Source: Acrocarpospora pleiomorpha
GTDB lineage: Bacteria > Actinomycetota > Actinomycetes > Streptosporangiales > Streptosporangiaceae
Reading direction: 5' to 3'
DNA length: 64,000 nt
Assembly: GCF_009687885.1 (NCBI RefSeq)
Contig: NZ_BLAF01000021.1
Coordinates: 62,001-126,000, forward strand
Shown in pieces: positions 19,955-27,834 of the stretch; within the stretch, counting starts at the first letter, position 1, and every line of letters begins with the position of its first letter. The notes under the pieces were generated by a model. The model was given only the letters and a program-made list of their open reading frames with translations. It was not told the origin of the DNA and searched no databases. The translations under genes and the position numbers were made by a program.

Positions 19955-21604
19955 CTACTGAGGTGTCATCGATCCCCTGGAGTGCTGGACGGCCAGGCGG
20001 ACGGGGGCGTTGACGGCGCCGTAGCCCTGGTAGCCGCCGACGCGCTGGACGAGTTCGAAGAAGACCCGGCCGATGGTGATCGTGTAGAGGTGCAGGAATT
20101 CGCCGTGGTCGTCGCGGTCGTACATGATGCCGAGGGCGCGATGGTCGAACGGGAGGTCGTAGCGGGCGTCGAGGTCGTCGTGGTAGTTGGCGGGAATCTC
20201 CAGGAGCAGGTCGGGGGGCAGGGCGCGGGCGGTGGCGACGAGGTCGTCGCAGGCCAGGGCGATGTGCTGGGTGGGGATGCCCTGGACCTGGGTGATGTTG
20301 AGGACCATGCGCACCGGGCCGGCGTTCATGGCGCGGCTGCGGAGCAGGCCGTATGGGTCGGGGACTTCGAGGCTCGGTTGCGGGCACAGGGCGAGGACGC
20401 TGCGGTAGAAGAGGACGGCCTCGTCGAAGTGGTGCCAGGGCTGGGTGAGGGCGACATGATCGATATGGGTGATATGCCCGGAACGCGGAACGGTGGTCGG
20501 AGGGCAGAAGACGATCTGGGTTCCGTCGGGGGCGGCGATGGCGTGTTCGCCGGGGAGGACGGTGGCCCGCAGCGTTCGGGCGCGCGTCAGGGCGGCATCC
20601 GGGTCGGGGCTGCCCAGGCCGATCGCCGCGAGCTCGGGTTCTCCGGAGGCGTCTGTCGTGCGCAGGACGATACGAGCGGCGCCCTGTTCCCAGCACTGAG
20701 CGTCCGTGCGGACAAAACCGAGCGCGGCCAGCAACTCGCCCAGCCGGGCCGGATCCGCGGCGGCCAGCTCGGCGAAGGCGAACCCGGTCGGGCCGACCGG
20801 TTCGGGAAGCCCCAGAGCGATCAGTGATCGCATCCCGTCCAGGGCGGTACGCCCCGCGTCGGCGTGCCGGAACACGTCGTTGAAGACCTCCAGCGACAGC
20901 GGCCCCGAATACCCGGCGCGGAGCACGTGACCGACCAGGCCGCTCACGTCGAGCATGCCCTGACCAGGGAAGCAACGGTAGTGCCTGCTCCACTGCAGAA
21001 CGTCCATGGCGAGCAATGGCGCGTCCGCGAGTTGCACGAAGAAGATCTTTTCGCCGGGGATGGCCTCGATGCCGATCGGGTCCGAGCCGCGGGACAAGAT
21101 GTGGAAGCTGTCCAGGCAGGTGCCCAGGTTGGGGTGGTCGGCCAGGTGCACGATGCGCCAGGCGTGCAGGTAGTCGTCGACGTGACGCCCCCAGGCCAGG
21201 GCCTCGTACGCGATCCGGATGCCGTACTCGGCGGCCAGGGACGCCAGCGACCGCAACTGCTCGGCGGCCAGCTCGTCGGAACCGATCGCGGCGGGGGACA
21301 CGTTCGAGCAGACCAGCAGCAGATCGGCCCCGAGCTGCCGCATGAGGCGGAACTTGTGGTCGGCCCGGCGGAGATTCGCGGCCAGGAGGTCGGCCGGCAT
21401 GGCTTCGAAGTCGCGGAACGGCTGGTAGAGATCGATGCTCAAGCCGAGATCGGCGGCCCGCGCCCGGACCTCGGCGGGCGACATCGGCGACGCGAGCAGA
21501 TCGTTCTCGAAGATCTCGACGCCGTCGAATCCGGCGGCGGCGATCGCGGTGAGCTTCTCCGCCAGTGTGCCGCCGACCGACACGGTCGCGATGGACGTCC
21601 GCAT
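19955..21604 (-). CDS. qsuB: 3-dehydroshikimate dehydratase fused to HPPD-like domain
   Basis: 549 aa. The N-terminal ~270 residues are a TIM-barrel of the xylose-isomerase-like type (DGVEIFEND, AYEALAWG, LDSFHIL, LSLEVFND) with the metal-ligand Glu/Asp/His pattern of dehydroshikimate dehydratases. The C-terminal half is VOC/4-hydroxyphenylpyruvate-dioxygenase-like (HITHIDHVAL; RVGGYQGYGAVNAPVRL). This fusion is the QsuB architecture of Corynebacterium. It converts 3-dehydroshikimate to protocatechuate, which would feed the beta-ketoadipate pathway outside this window. One base separates it from the dehydrogenase stop. Confidence 0.9.
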   Translation of the reverse strand: MRTSIATVSVGGTLAEKLTAIAAAGFDGVEIFENDLLASPMSPAEVRARAADLGLSIDLYQPFRDFEAMPADLLAANLRRADHKFRLMRQLGADLLLVCSNVSPAAIGSDELAAEQLRSLASLAAEYGIRIAYEALAWGRHVDDYLHAWRIVHLADHPNLGTCLDSFHILSRGSDPIGIEAIPGEKIFFVQLADAPLLAMDVLQWSRHYRCFPGQGMLDVSGLVGHVLRAGYSGPLSLEVFNDVFRHADAGRTALDGMRSLIALGLPEPVGPTGFAFAELAAADPARLGELLAALGFVRTDAQCWEQGAARIVLRTTDASGEPELAAIGLGSPDPDAALTRARTLRATVLPGEHAIAAPDGTQIVFCPPTTVPRSGHITHIDHVALTQPWHHFDEAVLFYRSVLALCPQPSLEVPDPYGLLRSRAMNAGPVRMVLNITQVQGIPTQHIALACDDLVATARALPPDLLLEIPANYHDDLDARYDLPFDHRALGIMYDRDDHGEFLHLYTITIGRVFFELVQRVGGYQGYGAVNAPVRLAVQHSRGSMTPQ

Positions 21605-21605
21605 C

Positions 21606-22448
21606 TCAGGCCGTTACCAGGCTGGTGAGGTGGGCGAACATGCGCTCGGCGTCCGGTTCGCGGCCGGTGAACAGGCGGAAGGCCTGCGCGGCCTGGAAGA
21701 CGACCATGCCGCCGCCGTTCAGCGTCCGGCAGCCGCGCACCTCGGCCTCGCGAAGCAGCTCGGTCCGCAGCGGGCGGTAGACGATGTCGGCCACCCACAG
21801 ATCGGGATGCAGCAGCTCGGCGGGGAGTGGCAGGCCGGGATGGTGGGCCATACCGGTCGGAGTCGCGTGCACGAGCCCGTCCGCGTCCGGCATCAGCCGG
21901 GGCAGATCAGCGGGAAGGGCCGCTCCGACTCGGCCCTCACCGAACCTTGCCGCCAGCGCTCGCGCCCGCGCGGGTTCGGCGTCGACCAGGGTGATGTGAT
22001 CAGCGCCAAGGGTGAGCAGCGCGTACGCGACCGCGGCCCCCGCGCCGCCGGCGCCGAGCTGGACGATCCGCCGGGTGCGCGCATCGGGCAGCCCCCGGGC
22101 GAATGCCTGCGCGAAGCCGGTCCAATCGGTGTTGTGCCCGATCCCCCGGTCTCCTTCGAAGATCACGGTGTTGACCGCGCCCAGCGTGGCCGCGTCCGGG
22201 GACAGCCCATCCAGGTGCTCGATCACGGCCTGTTTGCATGGATGCGTGACGTTGAGCCCGTCGAACCCGAACCTCCGCGCGGTACGCACCAGCTCCCCCA
22301 CCGCATCCCCGCTCACCCCCAGCTCATCGATGTCGATCAGCCGATACAGGTAGCGCAGTCCGAGGAAGGCGGCCTCCCGCTCGTGCAGCGGCGGGCTCAG
22401 GGACGGTCCGATGCCCGAGCCGATCAGCCCGATCAGGTAGGAGGTCAT
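21606..22448 (-). CDS. qsuD: Shikimate/quinate dehydrogenase
   Basis: 280 aa; GGAAGG eight bases before ATG. N-terminal substrate domain (GIGPSLSPPLHE; DGLNVTHPCKQ with the catalytic Lys; GAVNTV; HNTDWTGF) and NAD(P) domain with GAGGAGAAVAYAL. The signature matches the catabolic shikimate/quinate dehydrogenases more than biosynthetic AroE because of its gene neighbours. First step of shikimate (or quinate) breakdown; no dehydroquinase is encoded nearby, so shikimate is the better guess. Confidence 0.88.
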   Translation of the reverse strand: MTSYLIGLIGSGIGPSLSPPLHEREAAFLGLRYLYRLIDIDELGVSGDAVGELVRTARRFGFDGLNVTHPCKQAVIEHLDGLSPDAATLGAVNTVIFEGDRGIGHNTDWTGFAQAFARGLPDARTRRIVQLGAGGAGAAVAYALLTLGADHITLVDAEPARARALAARFGEGRVGAALPADLPRLMPDADGLVHATPTGMAHHPGLPLPAELLHPDLWVADIVYRPLRTELLREAEVRGCRTLNGGGMVVFQAAQAFRLFTGREPDAERMFAHLTSLVTA

Positions 22449-22468
22449 CAGTCCAGCCTTCCAAATGT

Positions 22469-22486
22469 ACGAACCAGTGAGTTAGT
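22469..22486. promoter_or_regulatory. TetR-type operator 1, shikimate cluster
   Basis: ACGAACCAGTGAGTTAGT: half-sites ACGAACC and AGTTAGT around a 4-bp centre. Lies 20 bp upstream of the dehydrogenase start and aligns with the second site at 22603-22620 (shared GAAC-N-A-N3-AGTT-N-GT). Confidence 0.6.
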
Positions 22487-22602
22487 TATAACCCGCCGAC
22501 CCCACCTCATCCAAGAGGTCGGCATATATCCAGTTCAACCACAAATTTCGCCTCTTGACACTAGAAGACGTCGCCTGCACCATGCAGGCATCGAACCCGT
22601 TA

Positions 22603-22620
22603 ATGAACTATCCAGTTCGT
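22603..22620. promoter_or_regulatory. TetR-type operator 2, shikimate cluster
   Basis: ATGAACTATCCAGTTCGT: half-sites ATGAACT and AGTTCGT (6 of 7 symmetric). A TTGACA lies upstream at 22555-22560 and the transporter GTG is at 22655, so the site would sit at or just after the transporter promoter. Confidence 0.65.
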
Positions 22621-22654
22621 AACAACGCCAGACCACACCCCCCAGGGAGCAGTC

Positions 22655-23995
22655 GTGACTGATCACTCACCCGGCGTCCGGCAAGGCACGCCGCGCAAGG
22701 CGGCCGTCGCCGCCTGGATCGGTAGCGCACTGGAGTACTACGACTTCTTCATCTACGGCAGCGCCGCCGCCCTGATCTTCTCGGACGTCTTCTTCGACAC
22801 CTCCGACCCCGCGACCGCGACGCTGCAATCCCTGGCCACGTTCGGGGTGGCCTACGCCGCCAGGCCGGTGGGCGCGTTCATTCTCGGCCACGTGGGCGAC
22901 CGCTTCGGCCGCAAGAAGATCATGGTCTTCACCCTCATCCTGATGGGCGTCTCGACCTTTCTCATCGGCTGCCTGCCCACCCGCGACCAGATCGGCGGCC
23001 TGGCCCCCGCCCTCCTGGTCGTCCTGCGCATCCTGCAAGGCCTGTCCGCGGCCGGAGAGCAGGCCAGCGCCAACTCGATGACGCTGGAACACGCCCCCGC
23101 GAACCGCCGCGGTTACTACACCAGCTTCACCCTCAACGGCACCCAGTTCGGCCAGATCCTGGCCACTCTGGTCTTCATCCCGGTGGCCGCCCTCCCCGAG
23201 GACCAGTTACTCAGCTGGGGCTGGCGCGTCCCGTTCTGGCTGAGCGTCGCGGTCGCCATCGCCGGGTACGTCATTCGCCGCCGCGTCGAGGAAACCCCCG
23301 CCTTCACCCAGTCGGTGGCCGAGGGAACCGTCGCGAGGATGCCGCTCTCCCTGCTCTTCCGCGACCACTGGACCAGCGTGCTCCGCGTCGTCTGCGCCGC
23401 CCTCATCGCCACCGTCAGCACGATCTTCACGGTCTGGGCGCTGAACTACGCCACCAGCGACGAGATCGGCCTGGACCGCGCGACCATGCTCTGGGTCAGC
23501 AGCGCCGCCAACGCGATCGCCCTGATCGCCATCCCGCTGTGGGCCAGGCTCTCCGACCGGATTGGCCGCAAGCCGGTCTTCCTGGTCGGTGCGATCGGCA
23601 GCCCCATCATGATCTTCGCCTACCTGGCCGCGATCAACTCGGGCAACTACCCGTTGATCTTCCTGGTCGGAATGATCACGCTCGGCGTTGTCTACAGCGC
23701 CTCCAACGGCATCTGGCCCTCCCTGTACGGCGAGATGTTCACCACCGGGGTCCGCCTCTCGGGCATGGCCATCGGCACCCAGATCGGTTTCGCGGTCGCC
23801 GGTTTCGCGGTCGCGTCGGCCGCGGGCATCGTCTCCCCGGAGGGCTGGCTGGGCCTGCAGGGGTGGGTGGGAGTCGGGATCTTCACCGCGGTCCTGTGCG
23901 CCATCAGCGCGATCGCGGTGGCCTCGGCCCGGGAGACGTACCAGATTCCGACCGAAGATCTGGGCCGCGCCCCTGTCACCGCCTCGGTCGCTTAG
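22655..23995 (+). CDS. shiA: MHS-family MFS transporter, probable shikimate permease
   Basis: 446 aa; GTG start with CAGGGAG upstream. Twelve transmembrane helices; MHS signatures GSALEYYDFFIYGSAAAL near the N-terminus, GHVGDRFGRKK in loop 2-3 and RILQGLSAAGEQ. This subfamily imports organic acids (shikimate, citrate, alpha-ketoglutarate, dicarboxylates) with protons. Divergent orientation from the shikimate catabolic genes and the shared operators make shikimate the likely substrate. An 9-bp hairpin terminator follows. Confidence 0.88.
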   Translation: MTDHSPGVRQGTPRKAAVAAWIGSALEYYDFFIYGSAAALIFSDVFFDTSDPATATLQSLATFGVAYAARPVGAFILGHVGDRFGRKKIMVFTLILMGVSTFLIGCLPTRDQIGGLAPALLVVLRILQGLSAAGEQASANSMTLEHAPANRRGYYTSFTLNGTQFGQILATLVFIPVAALPEDQLLSWGWRVPFWLSVAVAIAGYVIRRRVEETPAFTQSVAEGTVARMPLSLLFRDHWTSVLRVVCAALIATVSTIFTVWALNYATSDEIGLDRATMLWVSSAANAIALIAIPLWARLSDRIGRKPVFLVGAIGSPIMIFAYLAAINSGNYPLIFLVGMITLGVVYSASNGIWPSLYGEMFTTGVRLSGMAIGTQIGFAVAGFAVASAAGIVSPEGWLGLQGWVGVGIFTAVLCAISAIAVASARETYQIPTEDLGRAPVTASVA

Positions 23996-24006
23996 GACAC
24001 GCGAAC

Positions 24007-24031
24007 CAGGGCCGGTGTGGTGCCGGCCCTG
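24007..24031. terminator. Bidirectional hairpin terminator
   Basis: CAGGGCCGG / CCGGCCCTG, perfect 9-bp stem with a 7-nt loop, between convergent genes ending at 23995 and 24038. Followed by TTCCTCTC on the plus strand. Confidence 0.7.
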
Positions 24032-24037
24032 TTCCTC

Positions 24038-25354
24038 TCAGGTGACCTTGCTGTTCCTGAAGACCCGGAGGGCCACACGTGGACGCAGTAGCGCCGGGGT
24101 CGGGTCGAGATAGCCGGTCACGCGCCAGAAGGCGTCGGCCACCGCGATGTCGGTGGCGCCGACGCGGTGCAGTCTGGCCACGTAGCGGTTGATCAGCCGG
24201 GTGGCGAGCGGGCGGGGGCCTTTGATCTCCGGGAGTGCGAGGTCGCCGGCGGCGGAGAGTTGCCAGGCGGGGTCGATGGCTTTGGCGGCGGCCTTGTAGA
24301 AGCGGCGGGCGAGGTTGTGCTCTCCGGCTTCCAGGCAGGTACGGAGGGCTTCCGCTTGCAGGGAGGCGACCGTCATCCCCTGGCCGTAGATCGGATTGAA
24401 GCTACACAGACCGTCCGCGAAGACGAGCAGGCCTTCCGGGTACGCGCGAAGCTTCTCGTAGCGGCGGCGCAGGCTCGCCGGGAAGGTGTGAACGACCGGG
24501 TCAGAGAGGCGTTCGGACTTGGCGATGACCTCGTGGAAGTCCGGCGGGGTCATCTTCTGGATGAAGGCGATGAGGGCGTCCACATCGGTGGGCGGCTGGG
24601 TGCCCGCCATCCCCGCGACGGTGAGCAGCCAGCGGTCGCCCTCGCAGGCCATGAACGCCATCCCGCTGGGACGTCCGGGGACGGGACCGACGAGAATGCC
24701 CTGTTCGGGAGCGAGCGCGTCGGGCGGAGTGCGCATGAAACAACTGACATAACGGATGCCGACCTGGATGCGCTCCTCGGGGGGACGGGCGTAGCCGAGT
24801 TGGGAGAGCCAGTCGAGGGAGCGGCCGGATCGGCCCAGCGCGTCGATGACCAGGTCGGCTCCGACGGTCTCCTCGGGGCCGCCGTCGGCGCGGCGGGCGA
24901 AGCGCGCTCCGGTGATCCGGCCCGCCGTGGCAGTCAAGCCGGTGACATCACATCCCTGGACGAACTCCACGCCCGGCAGGGCGGCGACCCGACGGCGTAC
25001 GACATGCTCGAGGGTAGGCCGGGTCGGCTGGAGCATCACGGGCCCGGGATGGCCACGGGCGAGGCGGTGGCCGGAGACGACGAAACGGATCTGCCGCGCC
25101 AACTGGGTGCGCGGGACGCCGAGCGCGCCCAGCTCGTCGGCGAGGCCGGGGAAGAACGAGCCGAGGATCTGGGAGCCGCGCGGGAGCAGGACGTGCACGT
25201 GCCGCCCCTGCGGCACGCCGCGACGATCGCGGGGTTCCGCGGGGAGCTCGTCGCGTTCGAGCAGCGTCACCCGATCGAACGTCTCGCTGAGCGCTCGCGC
25301 GGCGAGCAGGCCGCCCATGCTCGCGCCGAGGACGACGGCGTGACCACGCCCCAT
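24038..25354 (-). CDS. FAD-dependent monooxygenase / halogenase-like oxidoreductase
   Basis: 438 aa from ATG 25354, which has a strong GGAGGAGG site; an upstream in-frame ATG lies inside the operator at 25374-25393 and is unlikely. FAD-binding GxGxxG-like motif VVLGASMGGLLAARAL at the N-terminus, a DLVIDALGRSG motif (group A flavin monooxygenase type) and SFNPIYGQGMTVA (the second FAD contact GxG region). Substrate unknown; close relatives are annotated as geranylgeranyl-reductase-like or tailoring oxygenases. A TetR dyad sits right in front of it. Confidence 0.8.
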   Translation of the reverse strand: MGRGHAVVLGASMGGLLAARALSETFDRVTLLERDELPAEPRDRRGVPQGRHVHVLLPRGSQILGSFFPGLADELGALGVPRTQLARQIRFVVSGHRLARGHPGPVMLQPTRPTLEHVVRRRVAALPGVEFVQGCDVTGLTATAGRITGARFARRADGGPEETVGADLVIDALGRSGRSLDWLSQLGYARPPEERIQVGIRYVSCFMRTPPDALAPEQGILVGPVPGRPSGMAFMACEGDRWLLTVAGMAGTQPPTDVDALIAFIQKMTPPDFHEVIAKSERLSDPVVHTFPASLRRRYEKLRAYPEGLLVFADGLCSFNPIYGQGMTVASLQAEALRTCLEAGEHNLARRFYKAAAKAIDPAWQLSAAGDLALPEIKGPRPLATRLINRYVARLHRVGATDIAVADAFWRVTGYLDPTPALLRPRVALRVFRNSKVT

Positions 25355-25373
25355 GGTGCACCTCCTCCGGACA

Positions 25374-25393
25374 AATAACATGACAGTGTTATT
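25374..25393. promoter_or_regulatory. TetR-type operator in front of the monooxygenase
   Basis: AATAACATGACAGTGTTATT: perfect 7-bp arms with a 6-bp centre. It lies between the monooxygenase start (25354) and the end of the TetR gene (25437), overlapping the only possible promoter space. The adjacent TetR protein is the obvious candidate ligand-responsive repressor. Confidence 0.7.
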
Positions 25394-25436
25394 GTGCGAA
25401 GGGCGTCAGAGGGCGTACATCCCGAAATGTGCTGTC

Positions 25437-26105
25437 TTAGAAGCGTGCGGCGGCGCCGTCGAGCACGAGGGCCAGCTTGCGCCGGAACCACACGTGCGGG
25501 TCGCCGTCGATGACCTGCCGCACCACGGCGGCGAAGGCGGCGGCGCCCGGATCGGCCTGCTCGGCGGCCCAGGACGCGCGGAGCCGGTCCCGCGCGGTCA
25601 GCGGATCCCCGTCGCGTACGCGGACGAGGCGCTCCCACCCGGCGTACACATCGGCGGCCAGGTCGGTGAGCGTGTCGACGATGAGCACCGCGTCGTCGTC
25701 CCCGAACCCGAACTCCGTGAGCGCCCGCGCGGTGCGGTAGAAGACCCGGGTGACGCTCGGCGGGGTCCGGGGCAGGTCCCGGATCAGCTCCGCCATTCCC
25801 GGATACGCGGCGAACACGCCCCAGACGACATCGGCCGTTTCCTCCAGGTAGGCCCGCCAATCCGTCCCCGGCCCCGGCCAGTCCGCCCGCTGGACGGCCA
25901 GATCCATCGCCGCGATCACCAGGTCGTCCCGGCTGGGCACCCGGCGGTAGAGCGAGGAGTGCCGGACCCCCAGCCGGTCGGCCACCGACGTCATGGTCAG
26001 GTCGCGGAACCCCACCGCCAGCGCGGCCTCGGAGATGTCGTCAAGGCTGAAGCTGGGACGTCGTCCCGGACGAGGGCTCGGACGCGGCGTGGTCATGCCG
26101 CCCAT
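25437..26105 (-). CDS. TetR-family regulator
   Basis: 222 aa. HTH at ~28-70 (LTMTSVADRLGVRHSSLYRRVPSRDDLV); a TetR C-terminal domain follows (DLAADVYAGWERLV). The start overlaps the end of the upstream ABC gene by 65 bases, so the two are translationally linked; ATG 26096 is an alternative start. Probable repressor at 25374-25393. Confidence 0.85.
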   Translation of the reverse strand: MGGMTTPRPSPRPGRRPSFSLDDISEAALAVGFRDLTMTSVADRLGVRHSSLYRRVPSRDDLVIAAMDLAVQRADWPGPGTDWRAYLEETADVVWGVFAAYPGMAELIRDLPRTPPSVTRVFYRTARALTEFGFGDDDAVLIVDTLTDLAADVYAGWERLVRVRDGDPLTARDRLRASWAAEQADPGAAAFAAVVRQVIDGDPHVWFRRKLALVLDGAAARF

Positions 26106-27834
26106 CTTCGCGCGAGATCAGCCGCCATCCGGCCGCGCGGGTGCGCTCCCGCCAGAACGCGGCATATCGGCCGCCCGCCGCCAGCAACCGATCATGATCG
26201 CCTGTTTCGGCCACCCGGCCGCCGTCCAGAACGACGATCTGGTCGGCGGCCCGGACCGTGGCGAGCCGATGCGCGATCACCAGCAGCGTCCTGTCCTCGG
26301 TCAGCGCGTGCAGCGCCTCGATGACGGCGGCCTCGTTGTCGGAGTCGAGCGCGGCCGTGGCCTCGTCGAGCAGCACGATGGGCGCGTCCTTGAGGATCGC
26401 CCGCGCGATGGAGACCCGCTGCCGCTCGCCGCCGGACAGCGCGGCGCCGCTCTCGCCGACCCTGGTCGCCCAGCCGTCGGGCAGCCGGTCCACGATCGTG
26501 TCCACCCTGGCCAGCGTGGCGGCCCGCCTGACCTCCTCGTCGGTGGCGCCGGGACGGCCGAGCCTGATGTTCTCCTCGATCGTGTCGTCGAAGAGGTAGA
26601 CGTCCTGGAAGACCAGCGACAGCCGCGACATCAGGTCCTCGGTGCCGAGCTCGCGCACGTCGTGTCCGTCCACCCGGACGGCGCCCGACTGGACGTCGAA
26701 GAAGCGGGCGATCAGCCGGGTGACGGTGGTCTTGCCCGAACCGGACGGCCCGACCAGCGCGGTCATCGTGCGCGGCGGGACGGTCAGCGAGACGTCGTGC
26801 AGGACGAGGGTGTCGTCGTAGCCGAAATCGACGTGGTCCAGCTGGATGGCGGGGGCGTCGGAGGGCGGCTGCCGTACCGGCTCCGCGGGTTCCGGGAGGG
26901 TGGGGGTGGCGAGGATCTCGGCGAAGCGGGCCAGGTTGTTGCGGCCCATCCGGAGCGCGCCGCCCAGTTCGGCGGCCAGGAGCAGCGGCTCGGTGAAGCG
27001 GGTGGCCAGCGCGAGCAGCACGATCAGCCCGGCCGGATCCAGCGACCCGCCCAGCGTCAGGTAGGTGCCGAGCGCGATCAGCGCCGTGTAGAGGACCTGC
27101 ACGGCCAGCGCGTTGAGGCCCAGCCCTGGAATCGCGCTCGTGACCGAACGCCGCCCAGCCCGATACTGCTGGACAAGTGCAGATTCCAGTTCGGTGTACG
27201 CCGGACCTGTCCTGCCGAAGCCCCGCAGTACGGCCTGAGCCTGGGCGAACTCCACCACCCTGCTGCCCGCCTCGGCACTGGCCGCGTCCACAGAATGGTC
27301 CATTCGCCCCATCAGGCCCGCCGTGTACCGATGCGTCCCGGCGAGCACCAGGCCACCCACCGCGAGCGCCAGCCCCAGCCGCCAATCGAGGAAGAGGCTC
27401 GCCACGACCACCGTCGCCGGAGTCAGGTACGCGGTGACCACCGGTTGCAGCAGATGGGCCGGCACGCCCATCACCGCGCGCACGCCCTGCACCACCAGAC
27501 GCCCGATCCGTCCCACCCGGTCGGCCTGGAACCAGCCGAGTGGCAGCGCGGACAGGTGGTCGCCCAGCTGGTGGTAGAGGCTGCGCGACAGGTCGAGCCC
27601 GACCGAGAAGCCCAGCACGGCCTGCCGATACTGCAGGATCCCGCACCCCAGCACCGCGACGGCGAGCCCGCCCAGCCACGGCCACGCCGCCGCCGGATCA
27701 CCCGCGAACAGGGCCCGCAGCACCGGCACGATCAGCACGAAGGCCAGACCCTGCACGATGGCGAAAGCCCCGAGCGTCAGCAGGTATCCCCGAATCCGGG
27801 CGGCCCCGGTCAGCATCATCAACTGCCTGATCAT
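26041..27834 (-). CDS. ABC transporter, IrtB-like permease/ATPase
   Basis: 597 aa: six transmembrane helices (~15-300), then ATPase with Walker A GPSGSGKTT, Q-loop LVFQDVYLF, signature LSGGERQR, Walker B IVLLDEATAALD and H-loop IAHRL. Overlaps the preceding subunit by four bases (ATGA). Exporter-fold heterodimers of this type import ferri-siderophores in mycobacteria (IrtAB). Location behind a siderophore-interacting reductase and an iron box supports iron import. The C-terminal ~30 residues are a basic, disordered extension. Confidence 0.88.
   Translation of the reverse strand: MIRQLMMLTGAARIRGYLLTLGAFAIVQGLAFVLIVPVLRALFAGDPAAAWPWLGGLAVAVLGCGILQYRQAVLGFSVGLDLSRSLYHQLGDHLSALPLGWFQADRVGRIGRLVVQGVRAVMGVPAHLLQPVVTAYLTPATVVVASLFLDWRLGLALAVGGLVLAGTHRYTAGLMGRMDHSVDAASAEAGSRVVEFAQAQAVLRGFGRTGPAYTELESALVQQYRAGRRSVTSAIPGLGLNALAVQVLYTALIALGTYLTLGGSLDPAGLIVLLALATRFTEPLLLAAELGGALRMGRNNLARFAEILATPTLPEPAEPVRQPPSDAPAIQLDHVDFGYDDTLVLHDVSLTVPPRTMTALVGPSGSGKTTVTRLIARFFDVQSGAVRVDGHDVRELGTEDLMSRLSLVFQDVYLFDDTIEENIRLGRPGATDEEVRRAATLARVDTIVDRLPDGWATRVGESGAALSGGERQRVSIARAILKDAPIVLLDEATAALDSDNEAAVIEALHALTEDRTLLVIAHRLATVRAADQIVVLDGGRVAETGDHDRLLAAGGRYAAFWRERTRAAGWRLISREDGRHDHAASEPSSGTTSQLQP

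Noticed and set aside
22555..22583. TTGACA plus weak -10 for the shikimate transporter
   Set aside because: The -10 match is only 3 of 6.
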